Shown in pieces: positions 25,585-33,841 of a stretch of DNA of 64,000 nucleotides. The notes beneath the pieces were generated by a model. That model did no database searches. It saw only the letters and a list, made by a program, of their open reading frames with translations, and was not told the DNA's origin. Every line of letters begins with the position of its first letter. The first letter of the stretch is position 1. The position numbers were made by a program, and so were the translations under genes. Source of the stretch: Desulfovibrio mangrovi (GTDB lineage Bacteria; Desulfobacterota; Desulfovibrionia; Desulfovibrionales; Desulfovibrionaceae); NCBI RefSeq assembly GCF_026230175.1, contig NZ_CP104208.1:310001-374000 (forward strand), given 5' to 3'.

Positions 25585-27058
25585 TGGCGTTTGCTCCTTG
25601 TGGGCTTTGGGCGGCGGTCTTCAGCAATAGGGAATCTTCCAGTTCGCGCTGGGCCCAGACATCTTCCCAATCCTCGCCGCGTTCCGCGATGGCATCGGCA
25701 TGCGTGGTCAGGCGGTTTTCCAGTGCCTTGGCAACGCCGAGCACTTCCTTCACCGGATCCACGTATCCGCGAGCGGGGCCGAGCCATTTGGAGTTGGTCC
25801 ATGCGTGGTAGGCTTCATAGAATCCGGGGGCATGCTTGGGCAGGCGTACATAGCCGCGCAGAACAGCTTCCTCCTGCACCATGGCCCATATGATGCGGCA
25901 CAGGTGGTTCACCATCCACGTGCGGTAGAGCATAAACACGCGCCACGCTTCGAGCAGGGCGGCGCGGGTGGAGGAGTAGTTGCTTTTGGAAAAGTCCTTG
26001 GCGAGCACCTCGTAAGGCATGCCCATGGAGGCTGCAGCGGCACGGAGCACCAGCTCGGTAAAGGGCACGAAGTTGTTGCCGGGGCGGCTCGGTTCGAGGA
26101 TGTGAGGACGTTCGCCGGGGTTGCCGTACATGATCTGTCCGGGGCGAATCTGCTGATGGTAGATATCGTCGCGGGACTGTGCATTTTGTCGGATGATTCC
26201 CTGCGCGTCCTCGGTTTCGATGAACACAGGAATGCTGGCGGTGATGATCTGCGCCATGAGTTCGTAATCAAGGGAGTCGTCCAGATGGCGGAACAGCTTC
26301 ATGCCTGCAGCAAGGGGCGATATGCCCCGAACCTGCTCCACCTCTTCAACGCGGAAGAGGTGGAGCACACAGGGGCGGTGGGCGACGAAGGCGGGCTTGC
26401 AGACAAAATGTGCGGAGCTGAGATGATCCGTGCCGTGCGTCCAGTCCTGCAACAGTCCTGCAGGCGGATCAGCTATCCAGTAACGCGAGGGAGCACCCCA
26501 TTCGTTGAACTCGATGCCCTCGCGGATCCGGTGATCGGATTCACGATCCAGAGGGGTACGTAGACGACCGGGGTGCGTATCCTGAATTGCCAGCGAGAAC
26601 TTGCGCCCCTCATCGGGGAGCATGACGGGCAGGTACAGCAATTCGCCGTGGATGAGCACACAGCGAAGGCCGAGGAAGCACAGATCGTCAAAGGAGAGCT
26701 TCCCGCTGGGGTGCGCTTCCATCTGCCACATCTGCCACGCGAATTCCTGCTGGCGGGCGACTTCGCGGGCTTCTTCCGCAGAGATGCCCAGCCGTTCGGC
26801 TAAGGGCTTGGCCTGTGGCTTGAGGCCGGTACCGACCACGTTCACAGTCATGGAGTCGATGACGGAACGCGGAGCCCAGTCGTTTGCAGCGAGATCTTCA
26901 GCGCGGAGCTGGATGGTATCCCGTTCGTAACGGGAAGAAGATGCAGGCGTGCGGTGGGTGTGCCAGCCGCCGAGGCGACCGGAATGCGAACCAGCCATGC
27001 GGCGCACATGGGGATGGCGGCGGTTTACACCACGCTGAGTGCGCAAGATGCTAGCCAC
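25577..27058 (-). CDS. portal protein, lambda gpB family
   Basis: A 493-residue protein starting at GTG 27058, which overlaps the gpW stop. The N-terminus is Arg/His-rich, followed by AANDWAPRSVIDSMTVNVVG and the gpB features GIEFNEWGAPSRYWI and ISPLAAGMKLFRHLDDSLDY. Its dodecamer is the DNA gate of the capsid. Confidence 0.92.
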   Translation of the reverse strand: MASILRTQRGVNRRHPHVRRMAGSHSGRLGGWHTHRTPASSSRYERDTIQLRAEDLAANDWAPRSVIDSMTVNVVGTGLKPQAKPLAERLGISAEEAREVARQQEFAWQMWQMEAHPSGKLSFDDLCFLGLRCVLIHGELLYLPVMLPDEGRKFSLAIQDTHPGRLRTPLDRESDHRIREGIEFNEWGAPSRYWIADPPAGLLQDWTHGTDHLSSAHFVCKPAFVAHRPCVLHLFRVEEVEQVRGISPLAAGMKLFRHLDDSLDYELMAQIITASIPVFIETEDAQGIIRQNAQSRDDIYHQQIRPGQIMYGNPGERPHILEPSRPGNNFVPFTELVLRAAAASMGMPYEVLAKDFSKSNYSSTRAALLEAWRVFMLYRTWMVNHLCRIIWAMVQEEAVLRGYVRLPKHAPGFYEAYHAWTNSKWLGPARGYVDPVKEVLGVAKALENRLTTHADAIAERGEDWEDVWAQRELEDSLLLKTAAQSPQGANANA

Positions 27059-27278
27059 GGCGGGTAACCCCCTGCACAAAAACAGGGCCGACAGGGGTGC
27101 CGTCGATCTTGTTGAGCTCGCGCTCCAGATAGGAAAGCGTCTTCCGGATGTCAGCTACATCGGAACGAGTGGGGGTTCTGCCCGCTATGCTGTACGACTT
27201 GCCGGAAGCACAGATGAGAAGAGCGGCTTTCCATTCTCGAAGCTGTGCTGTCAGTTCGTCTCGTGTCCAAATAGTCAT
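27051..27278 (-). CDS. head-tail joining protein W, lambda gpW-like
   Basis: A 75-residue protein (ELTAQLREWKAALLICASGK, then SYSIAGRTPTRSDVADIRKT) of the gpW family, which closes the filled head. Its start codon is part of a 30-base palindrome, and an AT-rich foreign-looking gene separates it from the terminase block. Confidence 0.85.
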   Translation of the reverse strand: MTIWTRDELTAQLREWKAALLICASGKSYSIAGRTPTRSDVADIRKTLSYLERELNKIDGTPVGPVFVQGVTRRG

Positions 27279-27306
27279 GCCCCGAAGGGTATACCCTACG
27301 GGGCAT
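27277..27306. repeat. 30-base near-perfect palindrome over the gpW start codon
   Basis: ATGCCCCGAAGGGTA followed by TACCCTACGGGGCAT: the 15-base halves are complementary except for one mismatched pair. On the minus strand it ends with the gpW ATG, so the mRNA hairpin would cover the start region. It also marks the junction between the inserted channel-like gene and the phage head operon. Confidence 0.9.
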
Positions 27307-27380
27307 TATGTCGTGGACGTGGTGGAGACTAAAGACACTCATATTGATGATTTCTTGAGTTCAACTCTGTCACGATATGT

Positions 27381-28268
27381 CTATGTTTTTGAATATTCTT
27401 GGATGGTTTTGACGTTTTTTATTCTATAAAGATTGCAGTTATTAAACTCACATTCCTCACATTTTATTGATGGAGGGTGAATTGTATAGTATTCATTTTC
27501 GTTCTTTACAATTTGGTCTTGAAAGTTTTGTGTTGTTATTGGTTTGATTTCTCCACATAGCATTTTCATATTTTCAATTTCTTGCTGTGTGAAGTGGATT
27601 TGATTTCCGTATTGAATATGACTTCCTTTTACTGATACAACGATGGTGCTGTTTCTGTTGATTATTTGAGGTGAGATGGAGGCTGTTCCAGTTTTTGTAT
27701 TGTTCTCCGGTAGCATGTTGTTGAATTTAATTACACCTGTTTCTTTTTGTAAACATTTTGTTCTATATTTTTGATTTAACACTATTTTATGAGATACTGT
27801 GTGTTGTAGTTTGCTGTCTTTGGTTGGCTTGTTTACTAAAAAACATCTGTATTCAATATCTAAAAGCATTGATTGTGAGTAGTTTTTATATCGTATGTAC
27901 CATCGTTTTGTTTGTGGATTATAAACAATAGTGTTTAGTATTGATATTGAATTTCCGCTCCACATTAGCTTTACAAGTATAGAACCAAATATTAAAGAGT
28001 TAGATGCTGTTCCGATTATGGAGTGTATCGCTATTAGGGTTTTTCCTAGAGCGCCATTTGGTTGAATTTCTCCAAAATAAAGCGTGTTGTATATTGAAAT
28101 TGAAAAAATAAAAGCATCTAAGAAATCGCTCGTAGATAGTAAGCTAAGTGATTTGTATATTAATGCAAGTGTTATATTGAATAGTGCTATCGACAATATG
28201 TATATACATATTATTTTACTTAGAGAGTTGTTTCCAATAGTGTTTGAAATTGAATCATTGTTTGTCAT
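27381..28268 (-). CDS. two-TM ion-channel-like protein with altered selectivity filter
   Basis: A 295-residue, strongly AT-rich gene. Residues 17-39 and 74-102 are hydrophobic; between them SISIYNTLYFGEIQP aligns in shape with the potassium channel pore loop (SFVTLTTIGYGDIVP type), but the TxGYG filter reads TLYFG at 62-66. The 190-residue remainder is soluble and beta-rich, like the cytoplasmic domain of Kir-type channels, and ends with CEECEFNNC. It lies as cargo between the HTH/terminase genes and gpW. A membrane-acting phage defence or exclusion role is plausible but inferred. Confidence 0.6.
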   Translation of the reverse strand: MTNNDSISNTIGNNSLSKIICIYILSIALFNITLALIYKSLSLLSTSDFLDAFIFSISIYNTLYFGEIQPNGALGKTLIAIHSIIGTASNSLIFGSILVKLMWSGNSISILNTIVYNPQTKRWYIRYKNYSQSMLLDIEYRCFLVNKPTKDSKLQHTVSHKIVLNQKYRTKCLQKETGVIKFNNMLPENNTKTGTASISPQIINRNSTIVVSVKGSHIQYGNQIHFTQQEIENMKMLCGEIKPITTQNFQDQIVKNENEYYTIHPPSIKCEECEFNNCNLYRIKNVKTIQEYSKT

Positions 28269-28431
28269 AGATGCCTCGTGTGCTTCGGTTGGCGTTGTGT
28301 GATATATGAATATAGTGCTGTTGGCAATAGCTTTACTTATATTTGTATGAGTGGTGTGATTGGTATATATGTCTTTGTTGGGAATGGTTTTGTTTATTTT
28401 TGTTTATATGCTGGTGTCTAGTGATCTTTTG

Positions 28432-28644
28432 CTATTTTCCTTGAATGATTATAGATATATCCTTCTCCCACACCCACACCCCTCTGACCTTCCCATACCT
28501 CACCGCAGGCAACTTCCCTTCATTGATCAAATTATAGAAATGGCTCTTTGAGCAGCCCAACATTTCGCAAGCCTGCTTCCAATTCAAGCGACGGCCTTTG
28601 TTGCCTTTGGGGTCACGGTATTCTTTCGTAGCTGTGGCTTCCAT
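28432..28644 (-). CDS. small helix-turn-helix protein (AlpA/excisionase type)
   Basis: A 70-residue protein starting at ATG 28644 (an upstream ATG 28686 has no better site). RRLNWKQACEMLGCSKSHFY, NLINEGKLPAVRYGKVRGVW is the winged-helix pattern of MerR/excisionase-like proteins. It overlaps nothing and sits directly behind the large terminase gene. It may be a late regulator or excisionase of prophage A. Confidence 0.75.
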   Translation of the reverse strand: MEATATKEYRDPKGNKGRRLNWKQACEMLGCSKSHFYNLINEGKLPAVRYGKVRGVWVWEKDISIIIQGK

Positions 28645-28678
28645 GGCTCTCTCCTTATGATTCCTCTCTGAACATTTC

Positions 28679-30748
28679 CTATCCAAACCAAGCAGGGCGG
28701 CTTCCCATCCCTGCTTGGGGCATTGGGGTGGGGCGAGGGGCCGCGCTAATGCCGCCCTGATTCATGTTTGCAAAACGGGACTGCAGCTTCTTTCCGTTAT
28801 TCTTCGGTTTGCTGCGCCTCGCAATATCCAGCTCCCATGCGGCAGCGAGGCAGAGCACCTCGCAATCCCAGAAGTGGTTCGCTTTGCCTGATGGGCAGAG
28901 CCACGCCTTGGCATCATTATCCCAATACTCCGTAGTCATTTCATCAAAGTATGCTTTGGGCATGGCTTTTTCCGCGTGCAGCCAGAAGGTGCCGGGGTCT
29001 CCGGGCTGCACTTCCAGTTTGGCGGCAAGGGTGTCCTTGAATACGTTGGTATCCAAGCGTCCAAGCTTGAGGCCACCGGGGATTGGCTTCTTGGATTGGG
29101 GGAAGTAGTCGATCTGTGAGTAGGCAACGGGCGCTGCCTGATGCTGCTTGCCCTGCGTTGCCAGCACGCGAGCTCGATGCTTGCGGGCGAAGTTGTAGAC
29201 CTCTGTGGTGCGGTGCCCCATGGCGTCGATCAGGAGGCGTTCAACAGCGTACTCGTTGTCTTGACCATCTCTGAAAGTTTGATGGAGCAGAAGTTTCTCC
29301 ACCGCTTCCAGCGAGGGCAGGCTGCCACACTGCACAAGCCAGCTTTCCTGTTCGGTGCCCCAGCCGAATGCCCGGACCACATAGCGGAAGTATCCCTTCT
29401 GGGTGTCCACGCCCGCAAGCAGGGTGGCGACTCGTGATATGCCGTCTTCCAACGGGCTCGGAACTGCCCCGCGTGGTCGATCATCGCAATGCTGGCGCAG
29501 GCCTGCTTCGGTGCGCTGTTCTTCGTAGTCGTACCATGGTTCGGCCTTTCGTTTGTTCATGAAGTCCTTCATCTTGGACTTCCATTCCGGCTTACCAAGC
29601 GCTTTGGCCTGCATGAACTCCACAAAGTCCGCGGCGATTTCCGACATCCCCACAAAACGCGATATCCATGCCGGAACATGAAAGCCGACAGAGCGCGGTC
29701 TATGTGTTTTCAGATGGGCAAAGAGCTCAAGGCCGGTGCCTCGAGCCTTCCAGTATCCACGTTTCACCGCCTCATTGCGGGTTTGATCGGTCCAGCAACT
29801 GCCGCAATGCTCGCAGACATAGGTGGCCTGATTGCGGGCTTTTAGCTCTTCGGGATTGGCTCTTGTGCCGCCTTCCCAGTGGATGCGGTCGAATTGCATG
29901 AGCTGTTCGCCGCCGCAATCCGGACAGCGCACCCAATAGTCGAACTTGGCCTGCGCTTTCTGGAAGTTTCTCCAGATGGGGCTTTCCGCATCAGACGGCG
30001 ACGATATTTTCCAGATTTTCCGGCGGCGGGCAAAGGTGGTGGTGCGGGCCTCGGCAAGGTCTTCTGAGCTGGCTTCCTTTTTGGGATTCTGGAACTTGTC
30101 CAGCTCATCAAGCACGAGATAGCAGATAGGTTTGTTGGCAAGCCGTGTCGCAGATCCTGACCACGCCATGTAGACCGGCATGTTGGAGAGATTGACGCGA
30201 ATGGCGCTGCGATCTTCTCCCTTGCCCGTGAAGAGCTCACGCAGGCGCGGCGATTCTTCGAACATGGGGATGATGCGGTCGGTGCAGTTTTCGCGGGCGG
30301 TCGTTTCGTCGGGGAAGACATAGAGCGTGGGGCCGGGCCGACGGTCTGCCGCGTAGCCTATGCAGTTGTGCACGGCTTCCGATCCGCCGGACTGTGGCAC
30401 CTTGCATTGCACTATCTCTTCAACGCCAGGGAAGAAGCTCGCATCCATGATGCCTGTCAGGTAGGGCGTAATGTCGTTGTGCCAGCGACCCGGAATGGCG
30501 CTCATGTGCAGAATGCGATGCCGGGCCGACCATTCGCTGACTGGTACGGGTTTCCGGTGTCGCAGTGCGGCACGCTCGCCACGAGAGAAGCGGAAGGAAT
30601 AGGCAAGCCGCCCGCCCGCCTTGCTGGCGTGCCGGAGAAGGCGAAGGCGGACCTTCTCCGGCAGCCAGTGTGGCAGGGCAGAAGTGATACGAAGGCGGCT
30701 AGGCTTCCGCTCCGTCTTCTGCGTTCGGGATGTCGGGTTCTTCAGCAT
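28679..30748 (-). CDS. terminase large subunit, GpA family
   Basis: A 689-residue lambda gpA-type packaging ATPase/nuclease. Features are SEWSARHRILHMSAIPGRW, the P-loop-like VPQSGGSEA, the DE box CYLVLDELDKF, a zinc-finger-like CPDCGGEQ with CEHCGSCW, and an acidic nuclease region (AGVDTQKGYFRYVVRAFGWG). The start overlaps the small subunit gene by 50 bases. Confidence 0.93.
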   Translation of the reverse strand: MLKNPTSRTQKTERKPSRLRITSALPHWLPEKVRLRLLRHASKAGGRLAYSFRFSRGERAALRHRKPVPVSEWSARHRILHMSAIPGRWHNDITPYLTGIMDASFFPGVEEIVQCKVPQSGGSEAVHNCIGYAADRRPGPTLYVFPDETTARENCTDRIIPMFEESPRLRELFTGKGEDRSAIRVNLSNMPVYMAWSGSATRLANKPICYLVLDELDKFQNPKKEASSEDLAEARTTTFARRRKIWKISSPSDAESPIWRNFQKAQAKFDYWVRCPDCGGEQLMQFDRIHWEGGTRANPEELKARNQATYVCEHCGSCWTDQTRNEAVKRGYWKARGTGLELFAHLKTHRPRSVGFHVPAWISRFVGMSEIAADFVEFMQAKALGKPEWKSKMKDFMNKRKAEPWYDYEEQRTEAGLRQHCDDRPRGAVPSPLEDGISRVATLLAGVDTQKGYFRYVVRAFGWGTEQESWLVQCGSLPSLEAVEKLLLHQTFRDGQDNEYAVERLLIDAMGHRTTEVYNFARKHRARVLATQGKQHQAAPVAYSQIDYFPQSKKPIPGGLKLGRLDTNVFKDTLAAKLEVQPGDPGTFWLHAEKAMPKAYFDEMTTEYWDNDAKAWLCPSGKANHFWDCEVLCLAAAWELDIARRSKPKNNGKKLQSRFANMNQGGISAAPRPTPMPQAGMGSRPAWFG

Positions 30749-31286
30749 CGTTTATGAATTCCACTTCGATTTCCATCTCCCGCGAGTATTCATGCAGGGC
30801 GGTATCGATAATCGATTCAAGCATGTTGATCAGCGTGTGTGAGTGGTTGGGATTTCCTTCCACGACGTTGATCAGTTCCAGTACTTGTACTTCGATAGCG
30901 GATTTCAAGCCTGTTTCAAGAGCCACGCCGCGTGTGGACAGTTCCATTTCCACATCCTCTCGCGGGATGAGCTTGCCTTCTTCGCGCAGACGCTTGATCT
31001 GCTCGCGCTTTGCCTGCTCTTCAATGCGTTTGATCTCGGCCTCCTGCTTACGTCGAGCGAGGTCTTCTGCACTGTTGGCCTGCTTATCCGGTGTGGTGAT
31101 GAAGGGCAGCGTGCGGGCGTAGGCGTCCACGTCTGATTGCAAAAAGCCGTTCTCCCGTTTGCGCAGCCTGCCGGACTTTATGTCCGCATAGAGTTTGCTC
31201 TTGGCGATTTTGCGTTGCTGAGAAGTCAGGTGCTCTATGACCTGGGCGGTGCTGGAGAAGGTTGTAGTATTCTGTTGCTGTGCCAT
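30699..31286 (-). CDS. terminase small subunit, Nu1-like
   Basis: A 195-residue protein starting at ATG 31286 behind GGGAGG. The N-terminal HTH (VIEHLTSQQRKIAKSKLYAD, then SDVDAYARTL) and the long charged helix in the middle fit Nu1-type DNA-recognition subunits. It would bind the packaging site. Confidence 0.82.
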   Translation of the reverse strand: MAQQQNTTTFSSTAQVIEHLTSQQRKIAKSKLYADIKSGRLRKRENGFLQSDVDAYARTLPFITTPDKQANSAEDLARRKQEAEIKRIEEQAKREQIKRLREEGKLIPREDVEMELSTRGVALETGLKSAIEVQVLELINVVEGNPNHSHTLINMLESIIDTALHEYSREMEIEVEFINDAEEPDIPNAEDGAEA

Positions 31287-31319
31287 GCGGCCTCCCGTTT
31301 GGGAGGAGGATACAAAATA

Positions 31320-31349
31320 GCCCCTGCGCGACAAGAGGCACGCAGGGGC
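31320..31349 (-). terminator. hairpin between terminase and upstream small gene
   Basis: GCCCCTGCG at 31320-31328 pairs with CGCAGGGGC at 31341-31349. On the minus strand the sequence after it is CTATTTTG, a weak T run, so it could be a leaky terminator or attenuator ahead of the packaging genes. Confidence 0.6.
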
Positions 31350-31359
31350 AGGATTGGTG

Positions 31360-31644
31360 TTATTGCTCTTTGGGGCACGGATAGATCTTGATGATGCGAC
31401 AATGTTCTCCATCCAGCCGGAGGTCCAATCGTGGGTTATTGTATTCTTCTGCAATGACCTTGAAGAGTGAATCAAGGATGAAGCTCATCTCTTCCGCAAA
31501 GATGCGCGTTACGCGATCGTCTTTCTTGTGGAACTCTGTGGCTAGGTAGCGTGCCAGTCCGGCAAGGTTTGCGCCGAGTTCTGAGAGGGGGACAGTTGAT
31601 TCGCCGGGTGCGATTGCGAAAAGGGGGGATGAATTGCGTTCCAT
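31360..31644 (-). CDS. small hypothetical phage protein
   Basis: A 94-residue protein with GGAGG before its ATG. It has FAEEMSFILDSLFKVIAEEY in a helical middle and a short C-terminal beta part. No family recognised. It lies alone between two hairpin-containing gaps upstream of the terminase genes. Confidence 0.6.
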   Translation of the reverse strand: MERNSSPLFAIAPGESTVPLSELGANLAGLARYLATEFHKKDDRVTRIFAEEMSFILDSLFKVIAEEYNNPRLDLRLDGEHCRIIKIYPCPKEQ

Positions 31645-31939
31645 GGTGGAACCTCCTACTTGAAGATGTTGAATTTCCTCCTTTGAAAATAAAGGAGGCC
31701 GGGAGCTTCAACACCGCCAAGTAGAGCGGCCCATACACCTTCCCCTTGCGGGTCTTGTATAATGGATGGACTCCCGGCCAGATATGGCTGAATGGAATGC
31801 CGCTGCCGGAAAAAGGATAGGCCTGTGGCAGGGCGCAAAAAATCCACGACTATCGGGCGCGGTTATCCGCTACTTGTTCGGCTGTTGAAGGCCGTGCTGA
31901 TAACTCGCCACAAAAGTATGGGGATGTCAAGGGAGGGTG
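31645..31939. other. gap with a long-range inverted repeat, no confident gene
   Basis: Nine-base arms GGCCGGGAG (31697-31705) and CTCCCGGCC (31771-31779) enclose 65 bases. Short frames exist on the minus strand but none has a convincing start or protein character. The gap separates the AT-rich darTG cargo from GC-rich phage genes and could hold a small RNA. Confidence 0.5.
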
Positions 31940-32908
31940 TTAGACGAGGGTTGAGTTTGAGAATGTCGTTTGGAGTGCAAGGGTGTCGTCTAGATATAGT
32001 TGGACAAGGAAACTATCATAATTTTCAGGAATTAAAATGTTAATAACTTCTCGTGAATGTACTTGCTTTTGGATGAGTACTGCCTCGAGATTGGATGGTG
32101 TGATAACGACATTGCAGTTTATATTGTTTTGAAATTGAGCGTTGGGATTGAGCTGTATGGAGAGTGTGTTGTTGTTTAGCGTTGCGGATTCAACAAACAT
32201 CCAAGACTTATAGTAGAACGAGCTGTCAGTAATGTATATAAGGTGTTTGAGTTTGTTGTATATTTCAGGGCCTATTAAGCTGCATAGTGTATTGAACTCA
32301 GGTAGAGATCTACAGCCAATCCATTGTAGGCCGCTGGAAAAGCTTAACTCGTTAGGAACAAGAACCTCGGCATGCCTATGGAATATGATAGAAGCTTTCT
32401 CTGTCGGGTCTTGAGGCAGGTAGCCTCGGTGAAATACTTTGTCAAAGGGGATTTTGTCAAAGTCGACTTCATTGGGGCCGTAGGAAACAGTGGCGGTTGC
32501 CATATTGCCATTCGAAAAGGAGGTGTTGTCTAAAGACATCACGCTCATTGAGTCAAATGCAAAAAAAATAGGGATCGGACAGTGTGGTTCGTGATGTTTG
32601 TCCTGTGGTTTTATCCCTTCGTTGTTATACTGAGTAGGGGTTAAGGGCGCGTGGTATAGTCTTACAAAATTTTTATGCGTAGCGCATGTGTTTTGTATTA
32701 CATTAGCATTTGCGTTTTCATTTTCCATCAAGCCCAATTCAGTGGATTTATTTCTTGAGAATATTGTCTCATATCTCAAAATGTTCGCTGCATTGTGAAT
32801 GTCAGTGAAATGATATATGTATCTCGGCCAATGTCGATAGCCGTGGGGTAGGTTCTGGGTCCAGTGTGTGATGTGGTTCTGAAGTTTGGCGCTCCATTCT
32901 TTTACCAT
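31940..32908 (-). CDS. darT: DarT-like DNA ADP-ribosyltransferase toxin
   Basis: A 322-residue protein of the DUF4433/DarT family. YIYHFTDIHNAANILRYETI at about residues 30-49 is the NAD-binding start, FVRLYHAPLTPTQYNNEGI follows, and Glu181 in FHRHAEVLVPNEL is the likely catalytic residue. DarT attaches ADP-ribose to DNA bases and blocks replication, including that of infecting phages. A C-terminal extension of about 100 residues is not recognised. Its start overlaps darG by seven bases. The gene is far more AT-rich than the surrounding phage genes. Confidence 0.82.
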   Translation of the reverse strand: MVKEWSAKLQNHITHWTQNLPHGYRHWPRYIYHFTDIHNAANILRYETIFSRNKSTELGLMENENANANVIQNTCATHKNFVRLYHAPLTPTQYNNEGIKPQDKHHEPHCPIPIFFAFDSMSVMSLDNTSFSNGNMATATVSYGPNEVDFDKIPFDKVFHRGYLPQDPTEKASIIFHRHAEVLVPNELSFSSGLQWIGCRSLPEFNTLCSLIGPEIYNKLKHLIYITDSSFYYKSWMFVESATLNNNTLSIQLNPNAQFQNNINCNVVITPSNLEAVLIQKQVHSREVINILIPENYDSFLVQLYLDDTLALQTTFSNSTLV

Positions 32909-33771
32909 GGCAATTTTCCTTGAGATATTATTTTGGTAGGCTGAGATATTGCTATGGTTTTTGTTGGGTGTGAATGAAGAAACCTTTCTTCCTTAGAAAT
33001 TTCAAATATGGTTATGTATGGAATTTTACTAAAAATTGAGTATATATATTCTGCTCTTGTTTTTTCAGGGCTGTCACAAAGTGCGTTTGTTAGAATTTTT
33101 TTTGTGTTAAGATCGTTCCATATGGACTTTACGTATTCCAAATCAATTGAAAAAGTTTCTTTGTTTGACGATATCTCAAACTTTTCATTCGATATACTTT
33201 CAATTGTAAATGATGAGTTGCTGTAAATTGAAAGAAGTATTTTCCCTACAAGTTTGTCTATGTCGGTCAATATTTCATCGAATGGTATGGCTTCATTAAG
33301 TGGCTTTAAGTGTTCAGGGGTTGTTTGTTTCCCGGAGACAATGTGTATATAAACAGGGATTGGAAGAGGTTTGAGATATTTTTCCATCATGGGCCTAACA
33401 ACTTTGTCCCAGTTTAAACCGCCATTCCCAGTGCCAAGTTGAGGGAAAGAAATGCTCGTGATTCCAAGTTGATGATAGTTATCTACAAATTTAATTAGCC
33501 CGCTTTCAATATAATCAGGTTTCGAAGGTGCTCGCCAATGTTTCTTCGTTGGGAAATTTAACACATATCTATTCTCAGATTTGTAGAGCCAGAGCTTGCC
33601 AACATCCAACAATTTCTTGTCACAAATTTCTTTGTACTTTTTGTACATGTCAGGAAATTGTTTTTTATATTGAAGCGCTATCCCCTTACCCATTACTCCA
33701 ACCGTGTTAACCGTGTTGACAATGGTTTGCGCAGGGGAAGCCCATATGCTGCTGGAAACGTACGTAAGCAT
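32902..33771 (-). CDS. darG: DarG-like macrodomain antitoxin
   Basis: A 289-residue protein. The N-terminal macrodomain has IVNTVNTVGVMGKGIALQYK and FPQLGTGNGGLNWDKV, the ligand-binding loops of enzymes that remove ADP-ribose. The C-terminal 130 residues should bind and neutralise DarT. Antitoxin first and toxin second, with overlap, is the usual DarTG order. A promoter-like sequence lies 20 bases upstream and AGGTGA precedes the ATG. Confidence 0.87.
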   Translation of the reverse strand: MLTYVSSSIWASPAQTIVNTVNTVGVMGKGIALQYKKQFPDMYKKYKEICDKKLLDVGKLWLYKSENRYVLNFPTKKHWRAPSKPDYIESGLIKFVDNYHQLGITSISFPQLGTGNGGLNWDKVVRPMMEKYLKPLPIPVYIHIVSGKQTTPEHLKPLNEAIPFDEILTDIDKLVGKILLSIYSNSSFTIESISNEKFEISSNKETFSIDLEYVKSIWNDLNTKKILTNALCDSPEKTRAEYIYSIFSKIPYITIFEISKEERFLHSHPTKTIAISQPTKIISQGKLPW

Positions 33772-33792
33772 CTCTAATCACCTCTTCAGAAT

Positions 33793-33821
33793 CTTATAGG
33801 GGCTAAGTATTACCGAGTAAA
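33793..33821 (-). promoter_or_regulatory. promoter of darGT
   Basis: On the minus strand TTTACT (33816-33821) and TATAAG (33793-33798) are spaced by 17 bases, a good sigma70-type match. An inverted repeat, GGGCTAAG with its partner around 33800-33825, overlaps it and could be an operator. It gives the cargo its own expression in the lysogen. Confidence 0.6.
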
Positions 33822-33841
33822 GCCCTTCATTGGGGGGAAAA

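Noticed and set aside
31656-31847. 63-codon minus-strand frame
   Set aside because: No ribosome binding site, no motif, and it crosses an inverted repeat; left as non-coding gap.
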